From NCBI RefSeq assembly GCF_001816165.1, contig NZ_MDZC01000123.1:1-64000 (forward strand): a DNA stretch of 64,000 nucleotides. The letters run 5' to 3'. Position numbers and translations under genes: made by a program. The notes beneath the pieces are model-generated. The model had not been told where the DNA came from and ran no database searches. It saw nothing but the letters and a program-made list of their open reading frames with translations. The stretch comes from Hymenobacter glacialis. GTDB lineage: Bacteria > Bacteroidota > Bacteroidia > Cytophagales > Hymenobacteraceae. Shown here piece by piece: positions 25,693 through 34,589 of this stretch (position 1 is its first letter; the number at the start of each line of letters is the position of its first letter).

Positions 25693-25987
25693 ATTAGGAA
25701 ATCAACTGACAAATGGGATGGCTGAACGCGCATACGGAAGCCAAAAAAAAGTATCGGTAAGTCCGGCGAAAGTATTGCCTTTCAGGGCGACCCTGGCCGT
25801 GCCCCCGCCGGCTTTATGGCAAGTTAGCCAGTAGGAGGGCTGTCTTTGCGCTGGTTTTCAGGATGGAAGACGTCACCGCTTGCAGTAGGTTGATGGGCAT
25901 GGGCAAAATTATTTTCCGGAAACGATTGGGTCGGTGTAGCATGTCCGGCAAAACCCTTAGCTTGCACCCCGCTTAACCCTACGGAAT

Positions 25988-27460
25988 ATGGAAGTACAGA
26001 CGTTGAAATACCCAGCTATTCGCAATTACGTGGGCGGTAGCGCTGCCGAGCCAGCCAGTGCGGCCACCATGGACGTGTTCAGTCCCCTCACCGGCGCGGT
26101 CATTTCCACCGTCCCGTTGAGCAGCGCCGCCACCCTCGACGCCGCCGTTGTGGCCGCCAAAGCTGCTTTCCCCTCGTGGTCGGCCACTCCCATTAAGGAG
26201 CGGGTTCAGATTTTCTACCGCTACAAAACCCTGCTGGAGCGCGACATGAAGGCCCTGGCCGACCTGGTGCGCGAGGAAAATGGCAAGACCTACGACGAGG
26301 CCAAGGCCGAAGTCGAAAAAGCCATTGAACTAACCGAGTTTGCCTGCTCCATGCCGCAGCTTATTCAGGGCGAATTCCTGGAGGTGAGCAAGGGTGTGGA
26401 AGCCCGTGCCGAGCGCAAGCCCCTGGGCGTAGTGGCCAGCATCGCGCCGTTCAACTTCCCCAACATGGTGCCCCACTGGACCATCCCCAACGCCCTCGTA
26501 CTGGGCAACACCATGATTCTGAAGCCCTCGGAGCAAGTACCCCTGAGTGCCGTAAAAATTGCCGAACTCTTGAAGGAAGCCGGCCTGCCCGACGGCGTGC
26601 TGAACGTGGTGAACGGCGACCGCACCATTGTGGAAGCTATCTGCGACCACCCTGACATCGAGGCGGTCAGCTTCGTGGGCTCCACCAAAATTGCCAAAGT
26701 GGTGTACATCCGCGCCACCAGTAACCTCAAGCGCTGCGTGGCCCTTGGCGGTGCCAAAAACCACCTGATGGTGCTGCCCGACGCCCATCCCGAAATGACG
26801 GCCTCGAACGTGGCCGCCAGCATGTCGGGCTGCGCGGGCCAGCGCTGCATGGCCGGCTCCACCATGGTAGGAGTGGGGGCGGTTGATGGCATCGTGGCCA
26901 AAATAGTGGAAGAAGCCCGCAAGATTGTGGCCGGCCAGAACCTGGGCTCCGTCATCAGCAAAGAAGCCAAGGAGCGCATCGAACAGCACATTGCCGAGGC
27001 CGAAGCCGCCGGCGCCAAAGTCCTGCTCGACGGCCGCAACGCCGTGGTGCCGGGCCACGAAGACGGCTACTACGTGGGCGCCACCGTCATCGACTTCGTG
27101 ACGCCCGACATGCGCATCGCTCAGGAGGAGGTATTCGGCCCGGTGCTCGCCATCATGCGCACCAACACCCTGGACGAAGCCCTGGCCATTGAAAATGCCA
27201 ACCCTTACGGCAACGCCGCCGCCGTATTCACCAGCAGCGGCAGCAGCGCCCGCTACGTAATGGACCACGCCAACGCCGGCATGATAGGCGTGAACATCGG
27301 CGTGCCCGTCCCCCGCGAACCGTTCTCCTTCGGCGGCTGGGGCGACTCGAAATTCGGCGCCTGTGACATCACGGGTAAAAGCTCCATTGAATTCTGGACG
27401 CAGCTGAAGAAGACCACGACGAAGTGGAACCCCGAGTCGCGGGTGAACTGGATGAGCTAG
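25988..27460 (+). CDS. mmsA: CoA-acylating (methyl)malonate-semialdehyde dehydrogenase
   Basis: A 490-residue aldehyde dehydrogenase of the MmsA/IolA type. It oxidises malonate semialdehyde (or methylmalonate semialdehyde) to acetyl-CoA (or propionyl-CoA) with CO2 release and NADH formation. The catalytic cysteine is Cys287 (GQRCMAGST), with Asn156 (PFNFPNM). The usual general-base Glu of other ALDHs is replaced within LGGAKNH, as in CoA-dependent members. It leads a run of plus-strand genes for pyrimidine degradation, where it would consume the malonate semialdehyde made from beta-alanine by the next gene product. ATG at 25988 gives the normal N-terminus. Confidence 0.93.
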   Translation: MEVQTLKYPAIRNYVGGSAAEPASAATMDVFSPLTGAVISTVPLSSAATLDAAVVAAKAAFPSWSATPIKERVQIFYRYKTLLERDMKALADLVREENGKTYDEAKAEVEKAIELTEFACSMPQLIQGEFLEVSKGVEARAERKPLGVVASIAPFNFPNMVPHWTIPNALVLGNTMILKPSEQVPLSAVKIAELLKEAGLPDGVLNVVNGDRTIVEAICDHPDIEAVSFVGSTKIAKVVYIRATSNLKRCVALGGAKNHLMVLPDAHPEMTASNVAASMSGCAGQRCMAGSTMVGVGAVDGIVAKIVEEARKIVAGQNLGSVISKEAKERIEQHIAEAEAAGAKVLLDGRNAVVPGHEDGYYVGATVIDFVTPDMRIAQEEVFGPVLAIMRTNTLDEALAIENANPYGNAAAVFTSSGSSARYVMDHANAGMIGVNIGVPVPREPFSFGGWGDSKFGACDITGKSSIEFWTQLKKTTTKWNPESRVNWMS

Positions 27461-27465
27461 AACAG

Positions 27466-27565
27466 AACGTCATGCCGAGCGCAGCCGAGGCATCTCGCGT
27501 GCAGCAGTAAACCAATCGTTCAACGATTCAAGCGAGATGCCTCGGCTGCGCTCGGCATGACGTTC
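27466..27565. repeat. Palindromic intergenic repeat, CATGCTGAG family, copy 8
   Basis: Arms AACGTCATGCCGAGCGCAGC and GCTGCGCTCGGCATGACGTT. Both arms carry CCGAG/CTCGG instead of CTGAG/CTCAG, a compensated change. It lies between mmsA and the aminotransferase gene. Confidence 0.9.
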
Positions 27566-27582
27566 ACATAGAAATTCTTTAA

Positions 27583-28935
27583 ATGGAAACAACCCTCGCC
27601 CCCGACCCAACCCAAATCCTGCACGACAACCTCGACCACACGCTCTTCTCGTGGTCGAAGCAAACGGGCCTGAACCCCATCAACGCCGAGCGCGCCGAAG
27701 GCGTGTACGTGTACGACCGCGACGGCAAGCGCTACATCGACTTCTCGGCCCAGCTCATGAACGTGAACATCGGCCACGGCGACCAGCGCGTGACCGAAGC
27801 CGTGGCCGCCCAAATGCGCGAGCTTAGCTACGTGTATCCCGGCATGATTACCAAGGCCCGCGGCGACCTGGGCCGGCGGCTGGCCGAAATCACCGCCCCC
27901 AACCTCACCAAAGCGTTTTTTACGCTGGGCGGGGCCGAGGCCATCGAAAATGCCATCAAGCTGGCGCGGGTGTACACCGGCCGCCACAAGATTGTGACGC
28001 TGTACCAGTCGTTTCACGGGGCCAGCTACGGGGCCATGAGCGCCGGCGGCGACCCCCGCAAATTCGCCGTGGACAGCCAGGCCATGCCGGGCGTGGTGCA
28101 CGTCGAAAACCCGTATTCCTACCGCTGCCCCTGGTACTCCGACTCGCCCGAGCAGTGCGCCCAGCGCGCCGCCGATGCCATGGAGCGCATCATTGGCTAC
28201 GAGAACCCTGGCAGCGTGGCGGCCATCATTCTGGAGGGGGAGTCGGGCACGTCGGGCTGCATCAAGTACCCGCCCGGCTACTGGACGCGCATCCGCGAAA
28301 TCTGCGACCAGCACGGTATTCTGCTGGTGGCCGATGAGGTGATGAGCGGCTTCGGCCGCACCGGCAAGTGGTTCGGCTCCGACCACCACGGTGTGAAAGT
28401 TGACATCATGTGCATGGCCAAGGGCATCACCGCCGGCTACCTGCCCCTGGGCGCGGTGATGGTGGATGAAGCCATTTCCAAGTCCTTCGACGACAAGCCC
28501 TTGCCGCTGGGCCTGACCTACTCGGCGCACCCCGTTTCCTGCGCCGCCGCCGTGGCTGTGCTCGACATCTACGAGTCCGACAACCTGCTCGAAAACACCG
28601 TGGAAATGGGCAAGTACATGGATGAGCAAGTCGCTCAGCTCATGCGCCACCACCCCAGCATCGGCGACTGGCGCAACACCGGCCTCTTCGGCTGCCTGGA
28701 ACTGGTGAAAAACCGCGCCACCAAGGAGCCCATGGCCCCCTGGAACGCCACCGCCGCCCAGATGGACATCATGAACCAGGTAGCCGCCAAGCTCCGCGAG
28801 TTGGGCATGTACACCTTCGTGCGCTGGAGCTACATCTTCATCTGCCCCCCGCTCACGATTACGAAGGAGGAAATTGACGAAGGCCTGGCTATCATTTCGG
28901 AAGCTGTTAGCATCGCCGATAAGCACGTGCACTAA
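27583..28935 (+). CDS. Class III aminotransferase, probably beta-alanine transaminase
   Basis: A 450-residue PLP enzyme of fold type I, class III. Visible landmarks are SFHGASYGA, the PLP-contacting Asp251 in LLVADEVMSGFGRTGKWF, and the Schiff-base Lys280 (MCMAKGITAGYLPLG). Between mmsA and dihydropyrimidinase its likely reaction is beta-alanine plus an oxo acid (pyruvate or 2-oxoglutarate) to malonate semialdehyde plus alanine or glutamate. Exact acceptor choice cannot be read from sequence. Length is normal. Confidence 0.88.
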   Translation: METTLAPDPTQILHDNLDHTLFSWSKQTGLNPINAERAEGVYVYDRDGKRYIDFSAQLMNVNIGHGDQRVTEAVAAQMRELSYVYPGMITKARGDLGRRLAEITAPNLTKAFFTLGGAEAIENAIKLARVYTGRHKIVTLYQSFHGASYGAMSAGGDPRKFAVDSQAMPGVVHVENPYSYRCPWYSDSPEQCAQRAADAMERIIGYENPGSVAAIILEGESGTSGCIKYPPGYWTRIREICDQHGILLVADEVMSGFGRTGKWFGSDHHGVKVDIMCMAKGITAGYLPLGAVMVDEAISKSFDDKPLPLGLTYSAHPVSCAAAVAVLDIYESDNLLENTVEMGKYMDEQVAQLMRHHPSIGDWRNTGLFGCLELVKNRATKEPMAPWNATAAQMDIMNQVAAKLRELGMYTFVRWSYIFICPPLTITKEEIDEGLAIISEAVSIADKHVH

Positions 28936-28950
28936 GGCCTGTACACGTCA

Positions 28951-29074
28951 ACCTCACCCCCTGACCCCCTCTCCCAAAAAGAGGGGGCACCGGAATTGCA
29001 TTTTAACAGTCGTATTCAAAACCGAGCTTGTCCGGTGCCCCCTCTTTTTGGGAGAGGGGGTCAGGGGGTGAGGT
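28951..29074. repeat. Long perfect inverted repeat of a third family (CCTCACCCCCTGACC arms)
   Basis: Two arms of about 43 bases, starting ACCTCACCCCCTGACCCCCT and ending AGGGGGTCAGGGGGTGAGGT, are perfect reverse complements around a 37-base centre. It fills the aminotransferase-hydA gap. Its right arm ends 10 bases before the hydA start codon, so an RNA hairpin here could affect hydA translation. Confidence 0.9.
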
Positions 29075-29084
29075 TATCCAGAAC

Positions 29085-30458
29085 ATGTCCATCCTCCTCA
29101 AAAACGGCCGCGTCGTCACCGCTGACTCGGACGCCGTCTGTGATATTCTGATTGAAGGCGAAACCATTGTGTCCATCGGCCGCAATTTGTCGGCGGAGGG
29201 CGCGGAAGTCATCGACTGCGTCGGCAAGCTGATTATGCCCGGCGGCATCGACCCGCATGTGCATCTGGAAATGCCCTTTATGGGCACGTTTTCGTCCGAT
29301 ACGTACGAAACCGGCACCCGCGCCGCGCTGCACGGCGGTACCACCACCGTCATCGATTTCATTCTGCAAAAGCAGGGAAGCTCGCTGCGTTCGGCCTTTG
29401 AGGAGTGGAGCGGCCGCGCCACCGGCAACGCCGTGGGCGACTACAGCTTCCACATGGCCGTGACGGATTTCAACCCCGACACCAAGGAGGAAATCAAGGA
29501 CATGATTGCTGAAGGCATCACCTCTTTCAAAACCTTCATGGCCTACAAAGGCGCGCTCATGATTGACGACGCGCAGATGGTGGGCCTGATGCAGGAAGTG
29601 AAAAAGCACGGCGGCCTCGTGACGGCCCACGCCACCAACGGCGACATGATTGACACGCTCATTGCCCAGCACCGGGCGCAGGGCAAGCTCACGCCGCTCT
29701 ACCACTACCTCTCGCAACCCGAAGTAACCGAAGCCGAGGCATCGGGACGTTTCGCTGACATCGCCAACTACACGGGCGTGAATGCCTACATCGTGCACCT
29801 TACCTGCGAAGGTGCCCTCAACCAGGTGCGCCGCGCCACCGAGCGCAACCAGCGCGTACTGGTCGAAACCTGCATTCAGTACCTGCTGCTTGATGCGCGT
29901 TTGTATGAGGACAAGGCCAACGGCGCGAAGTGGGTCATGTCGCCGCCGCTGCGCGAGAAAAAGGACCAGGCAACGCTGTGGGCCGGCATTAACCAGGGCC
30001 TGGTGAATGTGGTGGGCACCGACCATTGCCCCTTTATGTGGGAACAGAAGTTGATGGGTAAGGACGACTTTTCGAAAATTCCCAACGGCCATCCCGCCAT
30101 CGAGCACCGCATGGAATTGCTGTTTTCGGAAGGGGTGAACAAGGGAAGGATTACGCCGCAGAAATTTGTGGAAGTTACCTCGACCAACGCGGCTAAAATT
30201 TTCGGCATGTTCCCGCGCAAAGGCACCATCAGCATCGGTGCCGATGCGGATTTGGTAATATTGGACCCCCAAAAGAAACACACTATTTCGGCCGATACAC
30301 ACCACATGAACTGTGACTACTCGGCCTACGAGGGCTGGGAAGTAACCGGCAAAATTGACACCGTGTTGCTACGCGGTAAAGTTGCCGTAGATGCCGGTGA
30401 AACGAAGGTTTCGAAAGGCTATGGTCAGTTCATCAAGCGCGAAAAAACCAACATCTGA
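29085..30458 (+). CDS. hydA: Dihydropyrimidinase
   Basis: A 457-residue amidohydrolase read from ATG 29085 (MSILLKNGRVVTADSDAV). An earlier in-frame ATG at 29028 lies in the repeat and was rejected. Metal ligands are His58 and His60 (GIDPHVHLEMPF), the carboxylated Lys149 (SFKTFMAYKG), His182 (TAHATNGD), His238 (VHLTCEGAL) and Asp313 (GTDHCPF). Tyr154 of the FMAYK motif is the family's catalytic-site tyrosine. It hydrolyses dihydrouracil or dihydrothymine to the N-carbamoyl beta-amino acid, step two of the reductive pathway. Confidence 0.95.
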   Translation: MSILLKNGRVVTADSDAVCDILIEGETIVSIGRNLSAEGAEVIDCVGKLIMPGGIDPHVHLEMPFMGTFSSDTYETGTRAALHGGTTTVIDFILQKQGSSLRSAFEEWSGRATGNAVGDYSFHMAVTDFNPDTKEEIKDMIAEGITSFKTFMAYKGALMIDDAQMVGLMQEVKKHGGLVTAHATNGDMIDTLIAQHRAQGKLTPLYHYLSQPEVTEAEASGRFADIANYTGVNAYIVHLTCEGALNQVRRATERNQRVLVETCIQYLLLDARLYEDKANGAKWVMSPPLREKKDQATLWAGINQGLVNVVGTDHCPFMWEQKLMGKDDFSKIPNGHPAIEHRMELLFSEGVNKGRITPQKFVEVTSTNAAKIFGMFPRKGTISIGADADLVILDPQKKHTISADTHHMNCDYSAYEGWEVTGKIDTVLLRGKVAVDAGETKVSKGYGQFIKREKTNI

Positions 30459-30469
30459 GCGCAAAGTCC

Positions 30470-30562
30470 CGCGAGGTTTTAAAATTAAGTTTCGCGAAGG
30501 CTGCTCATAAATAAAACATTGCGAAACGTAATTTAAAACTTCGCGAAACCTTGCGCGAAACT
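30470..30562. repeat. AT-rich inverted repeat with TTTCGCGA arms
   Basis: Left AGGTTTTAAAATTAAGTTTC followed by GCGAAGG, and right GCGAAACGTAATTTAAAACTT followed by CGCGAAACC, form an imperfect inverted repeat in the hydA to beta-ureidopropionase gap. It could fold as an RNA hairpin. It is unrelated to the CATGCTGAG family. Confidence 0.65.
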
Positions 30563-30574
30563 TAATCTTCCCCT

Positions 30575-31441
30575 ATGCCCAGAATGATTAAATCCGGCCT
30601 CATCCAGATGAGTTTGCCGATGACCGAAGGCGAAGGCACGATTGCCGAAATCATGCAGGCCATGGAAGCCAAGCACATTCCGCTCATTGAAGAAGCCGGC
30701 CGCAAGGGCGTGCAGATTCTCTGTTTGCAGGAAATTTTCAACACCCCGTATTTCTGCCCCGGCCAGGACAAAAACTGGTACGCCTCGGCCGAAGCCGTGC
30801 CCGGCCCCACCACCGACCGCATGGCCGAATACGCCAAGAAATACAACATGGTGATGATAGTGCCCGTGTACGAGCGCGAAGCCGCCGGCTTCCTCTACAA
30901 CACGGCCGCTGTGATTGACGCCGACGGCACCTACCTCGGCAAGTACCGCAAAAACCACATTCCCCACACCACCGGCTTCTGGGAGAAGTTCTTCTTCAAG
31001 CCCGGCAATCTGGGCTACCCCGTGTTCCAGACCAAGTACGCCAAAGTAGGCGTGTACATCTGCTACGACCGCCACTTCCCCGACGGTGCCCGCGTGCTGG
31101 GCCTCAACGGCGCCGAAATTGTGTACAACCCCTCGGCCACCGTAGCCGGCCTCTCGCAGTACCTCTGGAAGCTGGAGCAGCCCGCGCACGCGGCCGCCAA
31201 CGGCTACTTCATGGGCTGCATCAACCGCGTGGGCGAGGAGAAGCCCTGGAACCTGGGCCGCTTCTACGGCACCAGCTACTTCGTGGACCCACGCGGTCAA
31301 ATCATCGCGCAGGCCGACGAGTACAATGACGAATTGCTAATTGCTGACTTCGACCTCGATATGATTGAGGAAGTGCGCAATACCTGGCAGTTCTTCCGCG
31401 ACCGCCGCCCCGAGACTTACGAAAAACTGGTAGAGCTCTAG
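30575..31441 (+). CDS. Beta-ureidopropionase (nitrilase superfamily)
   Basis: A 288-residue carbon-nitrogen hydrolase with the nitrilase triad Glu53 (CLQEIFNTP), Lys126 (KYRKNHIPH) and Cys163 (VYICYDRHFPDG). The insertion TTGFWEKFFFKPGNLGYPVF is typical of N-carbamoyl-beta-alanine / N-carbamoylputrescine amidases. Lying between dihydropyrimidinase and the PreT/PreA genes, it most likely hydrolyses N-carbamoyl-beta-alanine to beta-alanine, CO2 and ammonia. N-carbamoylputrescine amidase is the main alternative from sequence alone, but the context argues against it. Confidence 0.92.
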   Translation: MPRMIKSGLIQMSLPMTEGEGTIAEIMQAMEAKHIPLIEEAGRKGVQILCLQEIFNTPYFCPGQDKNWYASAEAVPGPTTDRMAEYAKKYNMVMIVPVYEREAAGFLYNTAAVIDADGTYLGKYRKNHIPHTTGFWEKFFFKPGNLGYPVFQTKYAKVGVYICYDRHFPDGARVLGLNGAEIVYNPSATVAGLSQYLWKLEQPAHAAANGYFMGCINRVGEEKPWNLGRFYGTSYFVDPRGQIIAQADEYNDELLIADFDLDMIEEVRNTWQFFRDRRPETYEKLVEL

Positions 31442-31450
31442 GCTTCCACC

Positions 31451-31552
31451 TGTCATCCTGAGCGCAGCGAAGACCTTATCACGGTGTGGCCGATTGTAAT
31501 TACTGCGAATCGTTCATTGGTCATAAGGTCCTTCGCTGCGCTCAGGATGACA
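31451..31552. repeat. Palindromic intergenic repeat, CATCCTGAG subfamily, copy 9
   Basis: Arms TGTCATCCTGAGCGCAGCGA and GCTGCGCTCAGGATGACA with AGACCTTAT / ATAAGGTCCTT inside. It differs from the main family (CATGCTGAG, AGCATCT) in a paired manner and lies between the beta-ureidopropionase and preT genes. Confidence 0.9.
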
Positions 31553-31588
31553 AACGTTTTCAATTACTCCGAATAATCCCGCCCATTC

Positions 31589-32914
31589 ATGGCCGAATTT
31601 TCTACACCCACCACTGAACAGGAATTCGCGGAAAACTTCGCGCAGCTCAAGCCGCTCATGAACCGAACGGAAGCGCTGTTTGAAAGCTCGCGCTGCCTGT
31701 TTTGCTTCGATGCGCCGTGCATCAAAGCCTGCCCGTCGGGTATTGACATTCCGCAGTTTATTCGGCAGATTAATTCGGGCAACGACACTGGCGCGGCGCG
31801 CACTATTTACGAAGCCAACTACTTCGGTAATGCTTGCGGTAAGGTGTGCCCGACGGAGGTGCTGTGCGAAGGCGCCTGCGTGTATAACCTGCAGGAAGTG
31901 AAGCCCATTGAGATTGGTCGGCTGCAGAGCTACGCCACTACCAAGGTGATTGCGAGCGGCAAAAAGCTGTTCGGTCCCGGCGCGGCCAATGGTAAAAGCG
32001 TGGCTGTAATCGGGGCCGGTCCGGCTGGTATATCTGCTGCCTGCGAACTGCGCGCCTTGGGGTACGAAGTGGATGTATTTGAGGCCAAAGCGCAACCCTC
32101 GGGCCTTACGGTTTACGGGGTGGCACCTTACAAAATCACCAACGAAGAAACCCTGGCCGAAATGGACTATTTGCAGGCCCAGTTCGGCTATCATACTCAT
32201 TTCAATTCGCCCATTAATTCCCGCGAAGAATTAATAGAATTGGAAAATAAATACGATGCTATTTTCCTGGGTATTGGCCTGGGTAAAACAAACGCGTTGG
32301 GCCTGCCGGGCGAGGACAAAATCAATTGCACCGGTGCGGTTGAATTCATTGCCGAATTGCGCCAGCAGCACCACAAAATAGTCGTGGGCCGCAAGGTAAT
32401 TGTGCTGGGCGGCGGCAATACCGCCATGGACGCGGCATCAGAATCGGCACGGCTGGGCGCGGAACGGGTGCTGCTGGCGTACCGGCGCGGCAAAGAAGAA
32501 ATGGGGGCCTACGAGTTCGAGTACGACCTGGCCAAAGGCGTGGGCGTGAGCGGCGTGTTTAACGTGGCGCCGCTCGAAATTGTGGGCGATGACTACGTGG
32601 CGGGCGTGCGGTTTATTCGCACCGAAACCATTGATGGTCGCGTGTCAGAAATAGCCGGTTCCGAATTTGTTGAGCCTTGCGACATGGTGATAAAAGCCAC
32701 CGGCCAGGCCAAGCAAACCCAATTCCTGAGCCTGATTCCCGGCCTGGAAGTAGACGGCAAGGGCCGCATTGTGGCCAATGCCCACACCGGCCAGACCACC
32801 AACCCCAAATATTTCGCCTCCGGCGATGCCTGGAACGGCGGCGCCGAAGTAGTGAACGCCGCGGCCGAAGCCAAACTAACGGCCCGCGGCATTCACGCCT
32901 ATTTGAGCAAGTAG
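31589..32914 (+). CDS. preT: Dihydropyrimidine dehydrogenase, NAD(P)H/FAD subunit PreT
   Basis: A 441-residue flavoprotein. The N-terminal region carries eight cysteines in two groups for [4Fe-4S] clusters (Cys36, 39, 44, 48 in CLFCFDAPCIKAC; Cys83, 87, 93, 97 in CGKVCPTEVLCEGAC). A FAD-binding GAGPAG follows at 142-147, then a nucleotide-binding GGGNTA at 274-279. It matches the N-terminal half of animal dihydropyrimidine dehydrogenase. With PreA it reduces uracil or thymine to the dihydro form using NAD(P)H. Its gene directly precedes preA. Confidence 0.95.
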   Translation: MAEFSTPTTEQEFAENFAQLKPLMNRTEALFESSRCLFCFDAPCIKACPSGIDIPQFIRQINSGNDTGAARTIYEANYFGNACGKVCPTEVLCEGACVYNLQEVKPIEIGRLQSYATTKVIASGKKLFGPGAANGKSVAVIGAGPAGISAACELRALGYEVDVFEAKAQPSGLTVYGVAPYKITNEETLAEMDYLQAQFGYHTHFNSPINSREELIELENKYDAIFLGIGLGKTNALGLPGEDKINCTGAVEFIAELRQQHHKIVVGRKVIVLGGGNTAMDAASESARLGAERVLLAYRRGKEEMGAYEFEYDLAKGVGVSGVFNVAPLEIVGDDYVAGVRFIRTETIDGRVSEIAGSEFVEPCDMVIKATGQAKQTQFLSLIPGLEVDGKGRIVANAHTGQTTNPKYFASGDAWNGGAEVVNAAAEAKLTARGIHAYLSK

Positions 32915-32928
32915 TCAAGAGTTAGAAC

Positions 32929-33038
32929 TGTCATCCTGAGCTTGCGAAGACCTAAGGACAGCAGGACAATTTGCAGTAAATCCATTGTCCAAAAAGCAGC
33001 GGCGACCGTGATAAGGTCCTTCGCAACTCAGGATGACA
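32929..33038. repeat. Palindromic intergenic repeat, CATCCTGAG subfamily, copy 10
   Basis: Arms CTGTCATCCTGAGCTTGCGA and TCGCAACTCAGGATGACAG, inner AGACCTAAGG / AAGGTCCTT. The right end supplies an ATG (33033) in frame with preA, only 21 bases before the preferred preA start. Confidence 0.85.
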
Positions 33039-33053
33039 GAACCGAAAAACCTC

Positions 33054-34442
33054 ATGCCCGACCTCTCCATTAATTTCGCCGGTATCAAATCGCCGAACCC
33101 GTTCTGGCTGGCTTCGGCACCGCCCACCAACTCCGGCTACCAAATCATGAAGGCCTTTGATGCCGGCTGGGGCGGCGCGGTGTGGAAGACCATGGGCGTG
33201 CCCGTGGTGAACGTGTCGAGCCGCTACGGCGGGGTGAATTATCGCGACAAGCGACTGGTCGGGTTTAACAACATTGAGCTGATTTCGGACCGTCCGCTGG
33301 CCGACAACCTGCGCGAGATTGAGGAAGTGAAAAAGCGCTTCCCCAACCACGCCGTCATCGCCTCGCTCATGGTGCAGAGCCGGCAGGAGTGGCACGACAT
33401 CGTGCGCCAAAGCCAGGACGCGGGCGCCGATGGCTTCGAGCTGAACTTTGGCTGCCCGCACGGCATGTGCGAGCGCGGCATGGGCTCGGCGGTGGGGCAG
33501 GAGCCCAAGATTCTGCAGATGATAGTGGAATGGGTGATGGAAGTGGCCACCAAGCCCGTCATCGTAAAACTCACGCCCAATATATCCGACATCACCGAAC
33601 CGGCCCTGGCGGCGCGGCGCGGCGGGGCCGATGCCATTTCGCTCATCAACACCATTCAGAGCATTGTGGGCGTTGATATTGACCATTTTGCGCCGTACCC
33701 CGTCGTGGACGGCAAGGGCAGTAACGGCGGCTACTGCGGCCCGGCCGTGAAGCCCATTGCCCTGAACATGGTGAAGAACTGCGCCCAGCACCCCGACATC
33801 CAACTGCCCATTTCGGGCATCGGCGGCATCGAGACTTGGCGCGATGCGGTGGAGCACATTTTGCTGGGTGCCAGCAGCGTGCAGGTGTGCACGGCGGCCA
33901 TGCACTACGGCTTCGGTATCATCCGTGAAATGACTTCGGGCCTGGAGCAATACATGGTGGACAAAGGCTTCCACACCATTTATGATTTCGTGGGCAAGGC
34001 CCTGCCCAACGTGTTGCCCTGGGAGCAGCTCAACATGAAGTACAAGGTGACGGCCAACATCCACGCCGAAAAGTGCATCGGCTGCCAGCTCTGCTACACC
34101 GCCTGCGAAGACGGGGCACACCAGGCCATCAAGCTCAATGCCGACACCCGCGTGCCGGAAATCATCGAGGAAAACTGCGTGGGCTGCAACCTGTGCTCGC
34201 TGGTCTGCCCCGTAGAGGAGTGCATTACCATGGACCGCACCGACTCCGGCACCGAGCACCTCACCTGGAAGGAACGGGTGGAAGCCGGCACCGCGCCCAC
34301 CGAGTTCAACGACGAGCGCGCCGGTGGCCGGCACCACTGGGTGCCCGAGCCCAGCGCCGCCCTGGGCAAGGAGCGCCACAAAACCCTGCCCGGCAAAGCC
34401 CGGATTTATGCTGGTGAAACGGAAGCGCCAGCCGAAGCATAG
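33054..34442 (+). CDS. preA: Dihydropyrimidine dehydrogenase, FMN/ferredoxin subunit PreA
   Basis: A 462-residue protein read from ATG 33054 (MPDLSINFAGIKSPNPFWLA). The ATG at 33033 is formed by the repeat and adds 7 residues. The first 300 residues are a dihydroorotate-dehydrogenase-like FMN barrel. The C-terminal part holds two [4Fe-4S] motifs (CIGCQLCYTAC and CVGCNLCSLVC, the latter ending CPVEE). The active loop reads CPHGMCERGMGSAVGQ. In animal enzymes, as I remember them, the catalytic cysteine is in LACGQ, which is Val here, while Cys139 lies nearby. It catalyses step one of pyrimidine reduction with PreT. Confidence 0.94.
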   Translation: MPDLSINFAGIKSPNPFWLASAPPTNSGYQIMKAFDAGWGGAVWKTMGVPVVNVSSRYGGVNYRDKRLVGFNNIELISDRPLADNLREIEEVKKRFPNHAVIASLMVQSRQEWHDIVRQSQDAGADGFELNFGCPHGMCERGMGSAVGQEPKILQMIVEWVMEVATKPVIVKLTPNISDITEPALAARRGGADAISLINTIQSIVGVDIDHFAPYPVVDGKGSNGGYCGPAVKPIALNMVKNCAQHPDIQLPISGIGGIETWRDAVEHILLGASSVQVCTAAMHYGFGIIREMTSGLEQYMVDKGFHTIYDFVGKALPNVLPWEQLNMKYKVTANIHAEKCIGCQLCYTACEDGAHQAIKLNADTRVPEIIEENCVGCNLCSLVCPVEECITMDRTDSGTEHLTWKERVEAGTAPTEFNDERAGGRHHWVPEPSAALGKERHKTLPGKARIYAGETEAPAEA

Positions 34443-34453
34443 CCGCAAAAAAG

Positions 34454-34547
34454 AACGTCATGCTGAGCGCAGCGAAGCATCTTTACCGCAATAGTAAATT
34501 TGATTACTACTGCGGTAGAGATGCTCCGCTGCGCTCAGCATGACGTG
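34454..34547. repeat. Palindromic intergenic repeat, CATGCTGAG family, copy 11
   Basis: Arms AACGTCATGCTGAGCGCAGC and GCTGCGCTCAGCATGACG, inner TTTACCGC / GCGGTAGA. It lies between the convergent preA and purU genes. Confidence 0.9.
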
Positions 34548-34589
34548 CTGCTATTAAGACATGCTGCTATAACAGGATGCCGCCGCCCT

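Noticed and set aside
25693..25987. Possible small gene or regulatory RNA ahead of mmsA
   Set aside because: Only a partial -7-like box (TAGCTTG at 25958) was seen. No structured RNA or coding signal could be supported.
33033..33053. Upstream ATG of preA, and likewise ATGs at 14895, 29028 and 54052
   Set aside because: These start codons are created by repeat arms and add residues not expected for the families. Internal ATGs give the normal N-termini.
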